From: Glaciecola sp.
GTDB lineage: Bacteria > Pseudomonadota > Gammaproteobacteria > Enterobacterales > Alteromonadaceae
Assembly (NCBI GenBank): GCA_029246415.1
Contig: JAQWNF010000008.1
Span: 62,001-126,000, forward strand
DNA length: 64,000 bases
Direction: 5' to 3'
The notes under the pieces were generated by a model. The model was not told the origin of the DNA and ran no database searches. It saw only the letters and a program-made list of their open reading frames with translations. Positions 29,510 through 38,795 of this stretch are shown in pieces. The stretch's first letter is position 1, and every line of letters begins with the position of its first letter. Position numbers and translations under genes: made by a program.

Positions 29510-31078
29510 TTAATCTTCAGTCACCACACCAGCACGGTTCATTAAAAACTGTGCAAGCATACTCACTGGACGTCCAGTAGAGCCTTTATTCGCACCGCTG
29601 TTCCATGCCGTTCCTGCGATGTCCATATGCGCCCAATTATATTTTTTGGTAAAACGCGACAAGAAACACGCAGCGGTAATTGTACCTGCACCTTTGACAC
29701 CCAAGTTTGAAATATCAGCAAATGGCGAATCGATTTGTGATTGGTACTCGTCCCATAGTGGTAAGCGCCATGCGCGATCTGAGCTTTGCTCTGATGCATT
29801 AAGTAGCTCATGAGCTAGCGGGTTATGTGTCGACATCAAGCCTGTCGCATGATGACCTAAGGCTACAATACATGCGCCGGTTAAGGTAGCAATATCGACC
29901 ACACAATCTGGCTCATAGCGTTCAACGTAAGTCAGTGCATCGCATAATACTAAACGCCCTTCGGCATCGGTATTCATGACCTCAACAGTTTGTCCAGACA
30001 TAGTGGTTAGTATATCGCCAGGACGATAGGCATTAGCATCTGGCATGTTTTCACAACCAGCTAAAACACCAATAACATTAATCGGTAAGTTTAACGCTGC
30101 CACGGTGTTCATCACACCAAGGACTGACGCAGCCCCGCCCATGTCGTATTTCATTTCATCCATACCTGCACCAGGTTTGATAGAAATACCACCAGAGTCA
30201 AAAGTTAAGCCTTTGCCGACTAATACGATAGGCGCTTGATCGGCGCTACCACCAGCATGCTTGATAATACTCATCATAGATTCATTGTGTGAACCACGAC
30301 CGACAGCAAGGTACGAATTCATTTCCAACTCAGCCATTTTGGCTTCGTCGACAACTTCGGTAGTGACGCTATCGTATTGCTCACTGATGAGTTGAGCTTG
30401 TTCCCACAAATACTTAGGGTTACAGATGTTAGGTGGCATATTCGCAACATCACGAGTGATTTTAACGCCTGCAGCAACCGCCATACCATGCTCAACGGCA
30501 CGTTCACCAGCTGGTAACTCTTTACGAGTAGGAACATTAAATACCATCTTACGTAATGGACGACGCGGTTCGCCTTTTTTCGTTTTTAATTGTAAAAAGG
30601 TGTACAAGCTATGCTGCGTTGCTTCTACCGCTTGACGTACTTTCCAATAAGTATCTCGACCTTTGACGTGTAATTCAGGTAAAAAGCATACCGCTTCCAT
30701 CGAACCAGTTTCATTTAAGGTTTTGATGGTCTTGGCTAAGATATCTTTATATTGGCGCTCATTTAATTCGCGCTCTTTACCACAGCCAACTAACAACACC
30801 CGTTCACTCAAAACATTAGGAACATGATGCAATAATAACATTTGTCCGGCTTTACCTTCTAAATCGCCACGGCGAATTAAATTACTGATATAGCCTTCAC
30901 TTATTTCATCTAATTGCTCAGCGACGGCTGTCAAACGGCGTGGTTCAAACACTCCAACGACGATACAGGCACTACGTTGCTTCTCAGGACTACCACTTTT
31001 GACACTAAATTCCACGCTGAATTCCTCGAAATAACTTGCAAAAAAACCTAGTTTACTTAAAAATTTACCTTTCGCCAC
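29510..31078 (-). CDS. pepA: Leucyl aminopeptidase A
   Basis: M17 metallo-aminopeptidase hexamer; in E. coli it also binds DNA in Xer recombination. The long form here starts [11 protein letters not shown]. The better family match begins near MEFSVKSGS-like [26 protein letters not shown] (about residue 20), so the true start may be internal, although no other ATG lies nearby. The C-terminal catalytic domain shows [24 protein letters not shown] and [10 protein letters not shown] (M17 signature). It is divergent from lptF across 27 bp. Confidence 0.94.
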   Translation of the reverse strand: MAKGKFLSKLGFFASYFEEFSVEFSVKSGSPEKQRSACIVVGVFEPRRLTAVAEQLDEISEGYISNLIRRGDLEGKAGQMLLLHHVPNVLSERVLLVGCGKERELNERQYKDILAKTIKTLNETGSMEAVCFLPELHVKGRDTYWKVRQAVEATQHSLYTFLQLKTKKGEPRRPLRKMVFNVPTRKELPAGERAVEHGMAVAAGVKITRDVANMPPNICNPKYLWEQAQLISEQYDSVTTEVVDEAKMAELEMNSYLAVGRGSHNESMMSIIKHAGGSADQAPIVLVGKGLTFDSGGISIKPGAGMDEMKYDMGGAASVLGVMNTVAALNLPINVIGVLAGCENMPDANAYRPGDILTTMSGQTVEVMNTDAEGRLVLCDALTYVERYEPDCVVDIATLTGACIVALGHHATGLMSTHNPLAHELLNASEQSSDRAWRLPLWDEYQSQIDSPFADISNLGVKGAGTITAACFLSRFTKKYNWAHMDIAGTAWNSGANKGSTGRPVSMLAQFLMNRAGVVTED

Positions 31079-31105
31079 TAAAAACAGACGTTTTCTATAC
31101 TAAAT

Positions 31106-32239
31106 ATGATTATTTTTCGCTATCTTCTCAAGGAAACGTTCAAATCGCAGTTCGCGATTTTCTTTATCCTCATGGCTATTTTCATCACACTTAAATTTGT
31201 GCGAGTTTTAGGCGATGCCACCGATGGTGAAATTCCCGCTAGTTTGGTGATGGGATTTTTAACGTTATACTCACCGGTACTGGCCTCTCTGATCCTGCCA
31301 ATTAGCTTCTTTTTGGGGATCATGATGGCCCATGGGCGTTTGTATGTTGATTCGGAAATGACGGTGTTACACGCCTGTGGTGTATCTGAGTGGTATGTCA
31401 CACGAGTGATGCTGTTGTTGGCTGTCGTATTGGGATTGTTAACGGCTTCTGTCACTATGTACCTTGCCCCCTTGGCTGTTGAGAGTGAATATCAATTACG
31501 TGAAAAAGCAGGTGCTGAATCAGGAATTGCAGCAGTGATCCCTGGGCGTTTTCAACAAACGGGAAATGCCGATGCGGTTATTTTTGTGCATGAAGTTGAG
31601 TCTGAAAATAACCAGTTAAGTAAAATATTCTTATCTCAAGTTAATCCCGACAGCCCAGAAAAAGTCCGAGTGATTTACTCTGAAACAGGCACAATTGATG
31701 TGTTAAGTGATGGTACGCAATTGCTCGTATTGCGCAATGGCCAGCAACATGATGGCACTATCGGTCAGCAGAACTATCAAAAAGTGAATTTTGATGAATA
31801 CCGAATTCAAATCGGCAAACAAGAAGCCGAGTCTATGCGCCGTAAAGTGGCGGCCTTACCGACTCTTGATTTGTTTGGTGATCCTAGTCATGAAGCGATA
31901 GCTGAGCTGCAATGGCGTATTGCTATTCCACTGGCGTTGCCTTTTTTAGTGCTCATCGCTGTCCCCTTATCCAAGGTCAATCCTCGCCAAGGACGCTTTG
32001 GTAAATTATTCCCCGCCATTTTAATGTACTTAGGTTATTTTTTATTATTGATGGCTGCAAGACGCGCACTTGAAGATGGCAAGATCCCAACGGGATTAGG
32101 CTTGTGGTGGGTACATGGCATTATTTTGTTTATCGGTGCGGCTCTGCTATCGAGACAACGCCAAACAACAGTTAAAATGCGTAGCTACCTCAAACAACCT
32201 TATTCGGCTTCGGCCTCAAATACAGTGGGAGAGAAGTAA
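31106..32239 (+). CDS. lptF: LPS export permease LptF
   Basis: Half of the LptB2FG inner-membrane extractor that moves lipopolysaccharide to the LptC/A bridge. The 377-residue protein has helices near the start (FRYLLKETFKSQFAIFFILMA) and six in all. The periplasmic beta-jellyroll occupies about 130–265, with PGRFQQTGNADAVIFVHEVE. It starts with ATG at 31106 and ends at 32239, overlapping the lptG ATG by one base (TAATG). It diverges from pepA as in E. coli. Confidence 0.95.
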   Translation: MIIFRYLLKETFKSQFAIFFILMAIFITLKFVRVLGDATDGEIPASLVMGFLTLYSPVLASLILPISFFLGIMMAHGRLYVDSEMTVLHACGVSEWYVTRVMLLLAVVLGLLTASVTMYLAPLAVESEYQLREKAGAESGIAAVIPGRFQQTGNADAVIFVHEVESENNQLSKIFLSQVNPDSPEKVRVIYSETGTIDVLSDGTQLLVLRNGQQHDGTIGQQNYQKVNFDEYRIQIGKQEAESMRRKVAALPTLDLFGDPSHEAIAELQWRIAIPLALPFLVLIAVPLSKVNPRQGRFGKLFPAILMYLGYFLLLMAARRALEDGKIPTGLGLWWVHGIILFIGAALLSRQRQTTVKMRSYLKQPYSASASNTVGEK

Positions 32240-33303
32240 TGTTTAGTATTATTGATTTGTACATTGCCCGTACCTTGCTGAGCACTATTTTTGTGACGTT
32301 ATCGACATTGATAGGACTGAGTGCCTTGATCAAATTTGTTGAACAATTGCGTAAAGTTGGCGAAGGGGATTATGATTTAATTGTGGCAGGTTTATTTGTC
32401 ATGTTGAGTTTACCGCGTGATATCGAGCAGTTTTTTCCTATGGCAACCTTGCTCGGTGGATTGATTGGCATGGGCGTATTAGCCTCGAACTCCGAGCTGA
32501 TTGTCATGCAAGCCTCAGGTATGAGTAAATGGAACATTATCCAATCGGCAATGAAATGCGCTGTTGTTATGGTTTTGGGTATTTTATTAATTGGAGAATA
32601 TGTCACACCATTAAGTGAAGCCAAAGCGAAACAAATCCGTACCGATGCCTTATCCGGTGGACAAGTATTCACCGCAAATAAAACCGTTTGGACTAAAGAT
32701 GGCAGTGACTTTGTCAGTATTGGTAACGTCTTTAATCAAGAAAACTTAGGCGACGTCACGATTTATCAATTTGATGATAATCTCGTGTTAACCCAGATAA
32801 TGGCAGCCAAACGTGCTTCATTTGTCGAAGAATCATGGGCATTACAAGATGTGCAAATCACGTATTTTAATGATGAAAAAATCTCAACCAATCGCATTTC
32901 GCTAACTGAATGGCGCGCTGCGTTAACCCCAGACAAGCTCTCGGTCGCCACAGTCAAACCCGAAGCACTATCGATTCAAGGGCTAAGTGAATATGTAGAA
33001 TATTTACAAAACAACCAACAAGACTCTACGCGCTATGAATTAGCTATGTGGCGTAAAATATTTCAACCGGTGTCAGTTTGTGTGATGTTGTTAATGGCAT
33101 TTTCGTTTGTATTTGGTTCACTGCGTTCGACAACAATGGGCTCACGGATCATTGTTGGTACGTTAACCGGCTTTAGTTTCTTTATTGCCAATGAAGTATT
33201 TGGTCCATTTGCGATGGTTTATAACCTCCCTCCGTTACTCGGTGCATTATTGCCTAGTGCATTGTTTGCAGGTGTCGCCGTGTTGTTGCTCCGCCGCCAA
33301 TAG
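32239..33303 (+). CDS. lptG: LPS export permease LptG
   Basis: 354-residue partner of LptF. It has the same six-helix plan with a periplasmic beta domain (about 135–265: GGQVFTANKTVWTKDGSDFVSIGNV). Family motifs are LPRDIEQFFPMATLLGGLIGMG, the coupling region with SELIVMQASGMS, and the late FGSLRSTTMGSRIIVG. It starts at the last base of lptF. A perfect 8-bp hairpin surrounds the stop codon. Confidence 0.95.
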   Translation: MFSIIDLYIARTLLSTIFVTLSTLIGLSALIKFVEQLRKVGEGDYDLIVAGLFVMLSLPRDIEQFFPMATLLGGLIGMGVLASNSELIVMQASGMSKWNIIQSAMKCAVVMVLGILLIGEYVTPLSEAKAKQIRTDALSGGQVFTANKTVWTKDGSDFVSIGNVFNQENLGDVTIYQFDDNLVLTQIMAAKRASFVEESWALQDVQITYFNDEKISTNRISLTEWRAALTPDKLSVATVKPEALSIQGLSEYVEYLQNNQQDSTRYELAMWRKIFQPVSVCVMLLMAFSFVFGSLRSTTMGSRIIVGTLTGFSFFIANEVFGPFAMVYNLPPLLGALLPSALFAGVAVLLLRRQ

Positions 33304-33312
33304 ACGGAGCAA
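33286..33312. other. Hairpin across the lptG stop codon
   Basis: TTGCTCCG (33286–33293) and CGGAGCAA (33305–33312) form a perfect 8-bp stem with an 11-nt loop containing the TAG stop. There is no T tract, so it may protect the mRNA end or aid Rho-dependent termination rather than act as an intrinsic terminator. Confidence 0.45.
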
Positions 33313-33372
33313 GTTACTTAGGTCATCACCATAAATCACAACCATTAGCTCTGATAATAAAGTATGCGAACA

Positions 33373-34791
33373 TTACGTGTTAAACAATAAATGCACGTAG
33401 ATACTTAAACCATAACCTAAGGCAATCGCCCAACTCCATCGCATGTGACCCATAAATGAATACACGCCCTTGGTTTGCCCCATTAAGGCAACCCCAGCAG
33501 CCGAACCTATTGCTAACAAGCTTCCCCCCACGCCTGCCGTCATGGTAACCAACAGCCATTGCGACAAATCCATATTAGGCGCCATACTCAACACAGCAAA
33601 CACGACCGGGATATTGTCAATAATAGCCGATAACACTCCGACTAGAATATTGGCGTACAATGGCTCCCAATTGGTATACATAGCTTCTGAAACGTAAGCA
33701 AGATACCCCATAAAACCCAAACCACCGACGCACATCACTACGCCATAGAAAAACAATAATGTGTCCCATTCTGCGCGAGAGATTTTTTCGAACACATCAA
33801 ACGGTACGATGTTACCTAGTTTTTTTAACGCAGCCTCATCATTATTGAGCTCAGCAATCTCACGCTTTTTTTGTAGTGATTTAGGTAAGGTAAATCGTAA
33901 ATAAAAGCCTAATAGCTGCAAATACCCAAGTCCCAACATCATCCCTAGTACAGGCGGCATACTTAACCAACTATGACATAATACGGCAGTTGCGATGGTC
34001 AAGAAAAACAGCAGGATTATACGTTTTGCACCACGCTTAATCGTCACATCATGATCCAACAATGCAGCATTTTTGCTATTTGAAATAAAGAAACTCATGA
34101 TTAATGCAGGCACCATAAAATTCACGACTGCAGGTAAAAATAAGACAATAAACTGCTCAAATTTAACTAATCCCGCTTGCCAAATCATCAAGGTAGTAAT
34201 ATCGCCAAAGGGACTAAACACCCCACCGGCATTCGCGGCAACCACAATATTGATGCAGGCAATATTAATGAATTTAGGATTGTCTTGTGCCACTTTCAAG
34301 ACGATAGCGCACATCAGCATAGCGGTGGTTAAGTTGTTAGCAAACGAAGAAATCAAAAAGGCCAGAATCCCTGTCAACCAAAACAAGGTGCGCAGACTCA
34401 TCCCCTTACTTAACATCCACACTCGGATACGGTCAAAAATACCGCGCTCTTCCATCGCATTGATGTAAGTCATAGCGACAAGTAAAAACAACAATAACTG
34501 GGCGTATTCGAGTAAATTATGATTAAAGGCTTCTTCAGCCTCTGTCGGAATGCCATGATTAGTATAAATCCAACCTAGCGCTATCCAAATGATCCCAGCA
34601 GCCAATAGCATAGGCTTGGATTTTCGAATATGCAGAAATTCTTCGCCTATAACAAAGACATAAGCAATAATGAAAACAGTTAAAACGATAACACCCGGCA
34701 AGGTGTAAGTGAGGTCTAATGTGCCCATTTGAGCGGCATTAGCCGGCCCAGCGAAACAACATAAGAATGCGAACAAAACGAGCTTGTACAT
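33373..34791 (-). CDS. nhaD: NhaD-type sodium/proton antiporter
   Basis: 472-residue ion-transporter-superfamily protein expected to expel Na+ in exchange for H+ at the inner membrane. It has an N-terminal signal-like helix (LVLFAFLCCFAGPANA) and then about 12 further helices. Conserved polar stretches are SFANNLTTAMLMCAIV, NAGGVFSPFGDITTLMIWQ and SAIIDNIPVVFAVL, the Asn/Asp/Thr-rich substrate regions typical of NhaD. It is a single gene; a salt-rich habitat fits its presence. Confidence 0.9.
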   Translation of the reverse strand: MYKLVLFAFLCCFAGPANAAQMGTLDLTYTLPGVIVLTVFIIAYVFVIGEEFLHIRKSKPMLLAAGIIWIALGWIYTNHGIPTEAEEAFNHNLLEYAQLLLFLLVAMTYINAMEERGIFDRIRVWMLSKGMSLRTLFWLTGILAFLISSFANNLTTAMLMCAIVLKVAQDNPKFINIACINIVVAANAGGVFSPFGDITTLMIWQAGLVKFEQFIVLFLPAVVNFMVPALIMSFFISNSKNAALLDHDVTIKRGAKRIILLFFLTIATAVLCHSWLSMPPVLGMMLGLGYLQLLGFYLRFTLPKSLQKKREIAELNNDEAALKKLGNIVPFDVFEKISRAEWDTLLFFYGVVMCVGGLGFMGYLAYVSEAMYTNWEPLYANILVGVLSAIIDNIPVVFAVLSMAPNMDLSQWLLVTMTAGVGGSLLAIGSAAGVALMGQTKGVYSFMGHMRWSWAIALGYGLSIYVHLLFNT

Positions 34792-34842
34792 AATATCCCT
34801 TAAGCAACAATGATAATAACAATTTTAAAAATAAAGAGGATA

Positions 34843-35115
34843 TTATGCTTTGGGAGGGGCTCGAATAACGGTTAAAGCATCAGTTATGCTGGGGATTGAG
34901 AAATAAGACAATGCCCATAAGGCTGTTAATGGTTGGTTCGCTGTTACGAATTCTGAGCTCGATAAGACCGCAATATCAATGTGTGTTGGTTCTATTTCGG
35001 AATGTTGAGAGGCCTGGTTGATATAATTATCAGATACGTCCACTGCTGTTATTTGCGCTGTAGCAAGCGCATAACAAAATGTTAGTACAACAGTAGTGAA
35101 GTAAAATTTTAACAT
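34843..35115 (-). CDS. Small exported protein, unknown function
   Basis: The ATG at 35115 gives 90 residues with a signal peptide (MLKFYFTTVVLTFCYALATA). The mature part is acidic (VDVSDNYINQASQHSEIEPTHID) and ends with a hydrophobic patch and RAPPKA. A longer in-frame reading from 35145 overlaps the RDD gene and lacks signal-peptide logic. No family was recognised. It lies just after the RDD gene on the same strand, so it could be co-transcribed with it. Confidence 0.45.
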   Translation of the reverse strand: MLKFYFTTVVLTFCYALATAQITAVDVSDNYINQASQHSEIEPTHIDIAVLSSSEFVTANQPLTALWALSYFSIPSITDALTVIRAPPKA

Positions 35116-35122
35116 TATAATG

Positions 35123-35710
35123 CTAGCGCCACGATTTGTGATCATTTGCCGTTTCCGTCAGCACTAAAATTTCAGTTTTAGCAGCTAAATCTTGCAAGGA
35201 CTGTTTTTGTTTTGGCATCAATATCACTAACAATGTGCCTAAACCACCCAACGAACAGAGCAAACGTAACCATAAACGCCCCATCGTCATCGGAGCTTCA
35301 GACGTACTAAAAATACGCATGCGCCATGCACGCATACCAATGGTCTGGCCGCCTTTGGCCCAAAACCATAAGAAAAATCCAATGATCCAAGCCGCCACCC
35401 AAAATTGTACCACACTCATAAACAACAATGATTGACTCAGAAAATCGCTGAAATGCTCAACATCTTGCCCGATCAGACCACGCGCATGTAAAATAGTCAG
35501 TAGCACAAGGATAATTAACCCTGCACACATACCAACCGCCACAGCAACTAATGCATCATAAATCATGGCTGCGACACGACGAAAGAAACCTGCACGAGGA
35601 TAAGTTTGCTGCTCGATGTCATTTGGTTGATTTTTATTAGCTTCAGTATGCTCAGATGACTTACGCTGAGGCCGTTTTGGCGGATGCTTTTTACCCATAA
35701 ATAAATTCAA
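35123..35710 (-). CDS. RDD-family membrane protein
   Basis: 195 residues. A polar, lysine- and proline-rich N-terminus (about 1–38, KKHPPKRPQRK) is followed by an RDD domain: YPRAGFFRRVAAMIYDALVAVAVG (the Arg and Asp of the name), FFLWFWAKGGQTIGMRAWRMRI and a C-terminal helix LLCSLGGLGTLLVILM. RDD proteins are inner-membrane proteins; some have been linked to ion exchange. No specific function is inferred here. Confidence 0.85.
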   Translation of the reverse strand: MNLFMGKKHPPKRPQRKSSEHTEANKNQPNDIEQQTYPRAGFFRRVAAMIYDALVAVAVGMCAGLIILVLLTILHARGLIGQDVEHFSDFLSQSLLFMSVVQFWVAAWIIGFFLWFWAKGGQTIGMRAWRMRIFSTSEAPMTMGRLWLRLLCSLGGLGTLLVILMPKQKQSLQDLAAKTEILVLTETANDHKSWR

Positions 35711-35781
35711 TTATTGTGCACTAATGGCGGCATATTACCCTATTTAAGTAATGAAAGTCAGCAAAATAACCTGCAATAACA

Positions 35782-36351
35782 TTATTCAATAATTAACTTG
35801 GCCAACCACCTATCTTGAGCATTATGCGGCTCCATTTCGCTTTCATCATAAAAGGGAGTCTCCGTTTGCTCAGGAGCTGAGGCTAATTGATTTAAATCGA
35901 CACCTTGGGCTGTTCCAATCCACTGCTCACCCTCTTGTGTAATTTTATAATAAACGCCTTGCCACAGTTTAGCGCCAAATTGATTAGATTTTTTGTACAT
36001 GAACAACAAGTCATGTGAAAGCCACGCCATAGTATCATTTAATTGTCGATGCAACGGATAAGGATAAGCAACATGACACCAAAGTTCTGGTCCCTCTAAA
36101 CATTTCATTTCTTTCATCGATAAAAAATGGTCGGTGAATAGCTCATCATTACGCATAAATTCAAATTGACCGTCAACATGCACATGCAATTGCCCAATAT
36201 TAATACGTTTGCCTTGTTTGTCTAATAAATCGACTTGTTTAATCTCGAGAACTGGAGGTACTTGCACGGCAGATACTTGCGCACTGTTAAACGATAACAT
36301 GAGCGCTAACATAAGCATCAAAGGGCAAAGCACCAAACGTCGAAAAGACAT
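35782..36351 (-). CDS. Exported protein of unknown function
   Basis: The ATG at 36351 gives 189 residues with a signal peptide (LVLCPLMLMLALMLSFNSAQVSA). The mature part carries LEIKQVDLLDKQGKRINIGQLHVHVDG, MKCLEGPELWCHVAYPYPLHRQL (two cysteines) and LWQGVYYKITQEGEQWIGTAQGVDL. The frame stays open upstream to 36570, but that extension runs toward the tRNA promoter and has no coding character. No family was recognised, and no ribosome site is clear at either start. Confidence 0.55.
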   Translation of the reverse strand: MSFRRLVLCPLMLMLALMLSFNSAQVSAVQVPPVLEIKQVDLLDKQGKRINIGQLHVHVDGQFEFMRNDELFTDHFLSMKEMKCLEGPELWCHVAYPYPLHRQLNDTMAWLSHDLLFMYKKSNQFGAKLWQGVYYKITQEGEQWIGTAQGVDLNQLASAPEQTETPFYDESEMEPHNAQDRWLAKLIIE

Positions 36352-36532
36352 CGAACAAGCAAGCTTTGTACGAATTACTGTCGTTTTTATTGCATTTCTT
36401 GCAGTATAAGTAGAAAAGTATATTTTAGGTTTCAAGTTCGATAAAAGCTGCACATTGACACTCCAAGCTGTGTTATTCCCTACTGTCATAACGTTAATTG
36501 TGGCAGAATATGCCAAAACTGCCACAAAAGAC

Positions 36533-36560
36533 TTGCACCATTTATCTAGGTGGTTATAAT
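36533..36560 (+). promoter_or_regulatory. Sigma-70 promoter of tRNA-Leu
   Basis: TTGCAC, a 16-bp spacer, then TATAAT, followed by a GC-containing CGCACTCC discriminator as in stable-RNA promoters. The predicted start is about 50 bp before the tRNA. Confidence 0.7.
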
Positions 36561-36618
36561 CGCACTCCAATTTTGAAATCCAACACTATCACGTTCTGTT
36601 GGACATACATATCAAAAT

Positions 36619-36703
36619 GCCGGTGTGGTGGAATTGGTAGACACGACGGATTCAAAATCCGTTGCAGCAATGCGTGGCGGTTCAAGTCCGCCCACCGGTA
36701 CCA
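36619..36703 (+). tRNA. tRNA-Leu (anticodon CAA)
   Basis: An 85-nt cloverleaf. The acceptor arm GCCGGTG pairs with CACCGGT (one G·U), followed by A and an encoded CCA. The anticodon stem ACGGA/TCCGT encloses TTCAAAA, so the anticodon is CAA, reading UUG leucine codons. There is a long variable arm (GCAGCAATGCGT) as in class II tRNAs, and the T-loop is TTCAAGT. The D-loop sequence GGTAGACAC is typical of tRNA-Leu. Confidence 0.97.
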
Positions 36704-36808
36704 ATATTTCAGTTCCTAATAAAATTCAATCCTCTATCACCTTTACTTACCAAAGCTTGTCACTATACTAATACCAACAAACACGGACAGTTAGGTTAAA
36801 TCACTCTT

Positions 36809-38731
36809 GTGCAATTTAGAAAAGACCTCAATGGCTTAAGAGCCTTTGCCGTCATTGCGGTGGTGTTATTTCATTTTAATGCTAGCTGGATGCCTGGAGG
36901 ATTTGCTGGTGTCGATGTGTTTTTCGTCATTTCAGGATTTTTGATGACGAGCATTATTTTTAGTGGCCTTGAGCACAACCAGTTTTCCATCTTGTCGTTT
37001 TATGTCGCACGCGCTAACCGTATCATCCCCGCTTTAGCTGCCCTATGTCTGGTTCTACTCATTTTTGGTTGGTTTGTCCTTCCCCCTTTAGAATACCGCA
37101 CATTAGGCAATCACATTGGTAGCAGTATTGGCTTTTTGTCTAACATCGTGTATTGGACTGAATCAGGCTACTTTGATGCATCATCACATGAGAAGTGGCT
37201 GTTACATACTTGGTCGTTGTCTGTCGAATGGCAGTTTTATTTACTTTACCCTTTGATTCTAGCTAGTTTGGCCAAAATCGTGCCACACAAGGCATTAAAA
37301 ACAATCGTCTTAGTCGGCACTATTTTAGGATTTATGTACGGGGTATATGCGACTTATCAAGCGCCTAAAGCTGCTTATTTTTTATTAAGTTCACGTGCAT
37401 GGGAAATGATGTTAGGCGGGGTTGCCTACCTATACCCTTTCAAGCTTTCTGACACCAAACAAAAATTATGTGAATGGCTAGGTTTAACCCTAATTATCAT
37501 CTCTTATTTTTTCTTTTCCAAAAATAGCTTATGGCCAGGTTACCTTGCTTTGTTTCCAGTGTTAGGTGCGTTTTTGTTGATTCAAGCTCAGCGTCACAAT
37601 AGCGCACTAACCGGCAATATCCTTATGCAAAAAATAGGAAAGTGGTCATATTCCATCTATTTATGGCACTGGCCTTTAGTGGTCGCTATTTTTTACTTTG
37701 CCCTTCCCACTCCCTATATATACCTCGGCATTGGGCTATCGTTGCTATGCGGTTTTATGAGCTATCACTGTATCGAGCGTATTCGATTTGAACAACACTT
37801 TAGCCATTGGTCACAGTATGCGCGTTGCGTGCCATTGCATCTTGTTATTGCTGTTGGCCTGTTGGCTAGTTCGGTATATATAACAAATGGTGTGCATCAG
37901 CGCTTTGAGGTTAACTCTCAGATAGCACAACTAACACATCAGCTAATCATGCCATTTCGTCATAATGGCTATTGTTTTTATTCGTTCAACGATGGACAAA
38001 CGCAGGTCGATGAAACATTAGGCAGCGATTGCTATTTAGGTGATCACTCCGCTCAAGCACCTGTTACCAAGACTTTATTATTTGGAGATTCGTATGCGGG
38101 ACATTATGAACCGTTTTTTGATGAATTATTTTCTGCACAAAATCACTTAGTACAAGTAATATCGACTAACTGGTGCACGCCCTCGCTCACTGACAATTAT
38201 ACCGGTCCAAAAACTCATATCGCGTATCGACAATGCCTACTCAATCGGGCTTACTTAAAACAACATATGCAGCAATATAATAATCTTATTATTGCTGGGG
38301 CTTGGGATGACGCCTTATATCTTGGGCAACTAGAAGACGTTAAACAAGTCATTGCAAGCGCAGCAAGCATGCAAATTAATGTATTTATTATGCCTGCTCC
38401 TCATCGGTATAAACAAAATCCGTTAAGTTACTTTTACCGACGTTTTTATTTTAATCAACCGTTTGATATTAATGAATTGGACGACAATGACACGTTAACA
38501 ACGGCAGCGAACATTCGCTTATCCGAGATTGCTGACCAGTACCCTAATGTAAGTTTTATTAAAAGGTCGTGGTTATTTACCAACAACAATACGTTTACGA
38601 TCAATGAAGTGGCTATTCCTTACAGTCTAGATGGTAAGCACATATCGATATTAGGGGCTAAGCAATCAGCTAAATTTTTTATGGAGCAAACACACTACCC
38701 AATGCTAATGGAGAAATTCGATTTTAATTAA
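36809..38731 (+). CDS. OafA-type acyltransferase with C-terminal SGNH domain
   Basis: 640 residues. An acyltransferase-3 membrane domain (about 1–345, ten or so helices) has RKDLNGLRAFAVIAVVLFHF and WMPGGFAGVDVFFVISGFLM. A periplasmic SGNH/GDSL-like domain (about 420–640) has FGDSYAGHYEPFF (Ser nucleophile) and SLDGKHISILGAK (Asp–His). Such proteins O-acetylate surface polysaccharide, LPS or other glycans; the target is unknown here. The start is GTG at 36809. It sits alone after tRNA-Leu, a frequent spot for variable surface-sugar genes, but no integrase or flanking repeat is seen. Confidence 0.9.
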   Translation: MQFRKDLNGLRAFAVIAVVLFHFNASWMPGGFAGVDVFFVISGFLMTSIIFSGLEHNQFSILSFYVARANRIIPALAALCLVLLIFGWFVLPPLEYRTLGNHIGSSIGFLSNIVYWTESGYFDASSHEKWLLHTWSLSVEWQFYLLYPLILASLAKIVPHKALKTIVLVGTILGFMYGVYATYQAPKAAYFLLSSRAWEMMLGGVAYLYPFKLSDTKQKLCEWLGLTLIIISYFFFSKNSLWPGYLALFPVLGAFLLIQAQRHNSALTGNILMQKIGKWSYSIYLWHWPLVVAIFYFALPTPYIYLGIGLSLLCGFMSYHCIERIRFEQHFSHWSQYARCVPLHLVIAVGLLASSVYITNGVHQRFEVNSQIAQLTHQLIMPFRHNGYCFYSFNDGQTQVDETLGSDCYLGDHSAQAPVTKTLLFGDSYAGHYEPFFDELFSAQNHLVQVISTNWCTPSLTDNYTGPKTHIAYRQCLLNRAYLKQHMQQYNNLIIAGAWDDALYLGQLEDVKQVIASAASMQINVFIMPAPHRYKQNPLSYFYRRFYFNQPFDINELDDNDTLTTAANIRLSEIADQYPNVSFIKRSWLFTNNNTFTINEVAIPYSLDGKHISILGAKQSAKFFMEQTHYPMLMEKFDFN

Positions 38732-38754
38732 GAGGGAAATAGCTCCCCCTTTTG
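38731..38754 (+). terminator. Possible terminator after the acyltransferase
   Basis: AGAGGGA-AATAGC-TCCCCCT followed by TTT: a 7-bp stem with one mismatch and a short T run, starting at the end of the acyltransferase gene. Confidence 0.5.
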
Positions 38755-38795
38755 AGGTGACGTGTTTTAGAAAGGTGTTTCACACTCACACATTA

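Noticed and set aside
36352-36570. Upstream extension of the exported protein at 35782 toward the tRNA promoter.
   Set aside because: It has no signal-peptide logic or conserved features and would run over AT-rich promoter DNA; the signal peptide begins at 36351.
36619-38731. Genomic island inserted at tRNA-Leu.
   Set aside because: No integrase, no direct repeat of the tRNA 3' end and no mobility gene were seen; the acyltransferase alone is not enough evidence.
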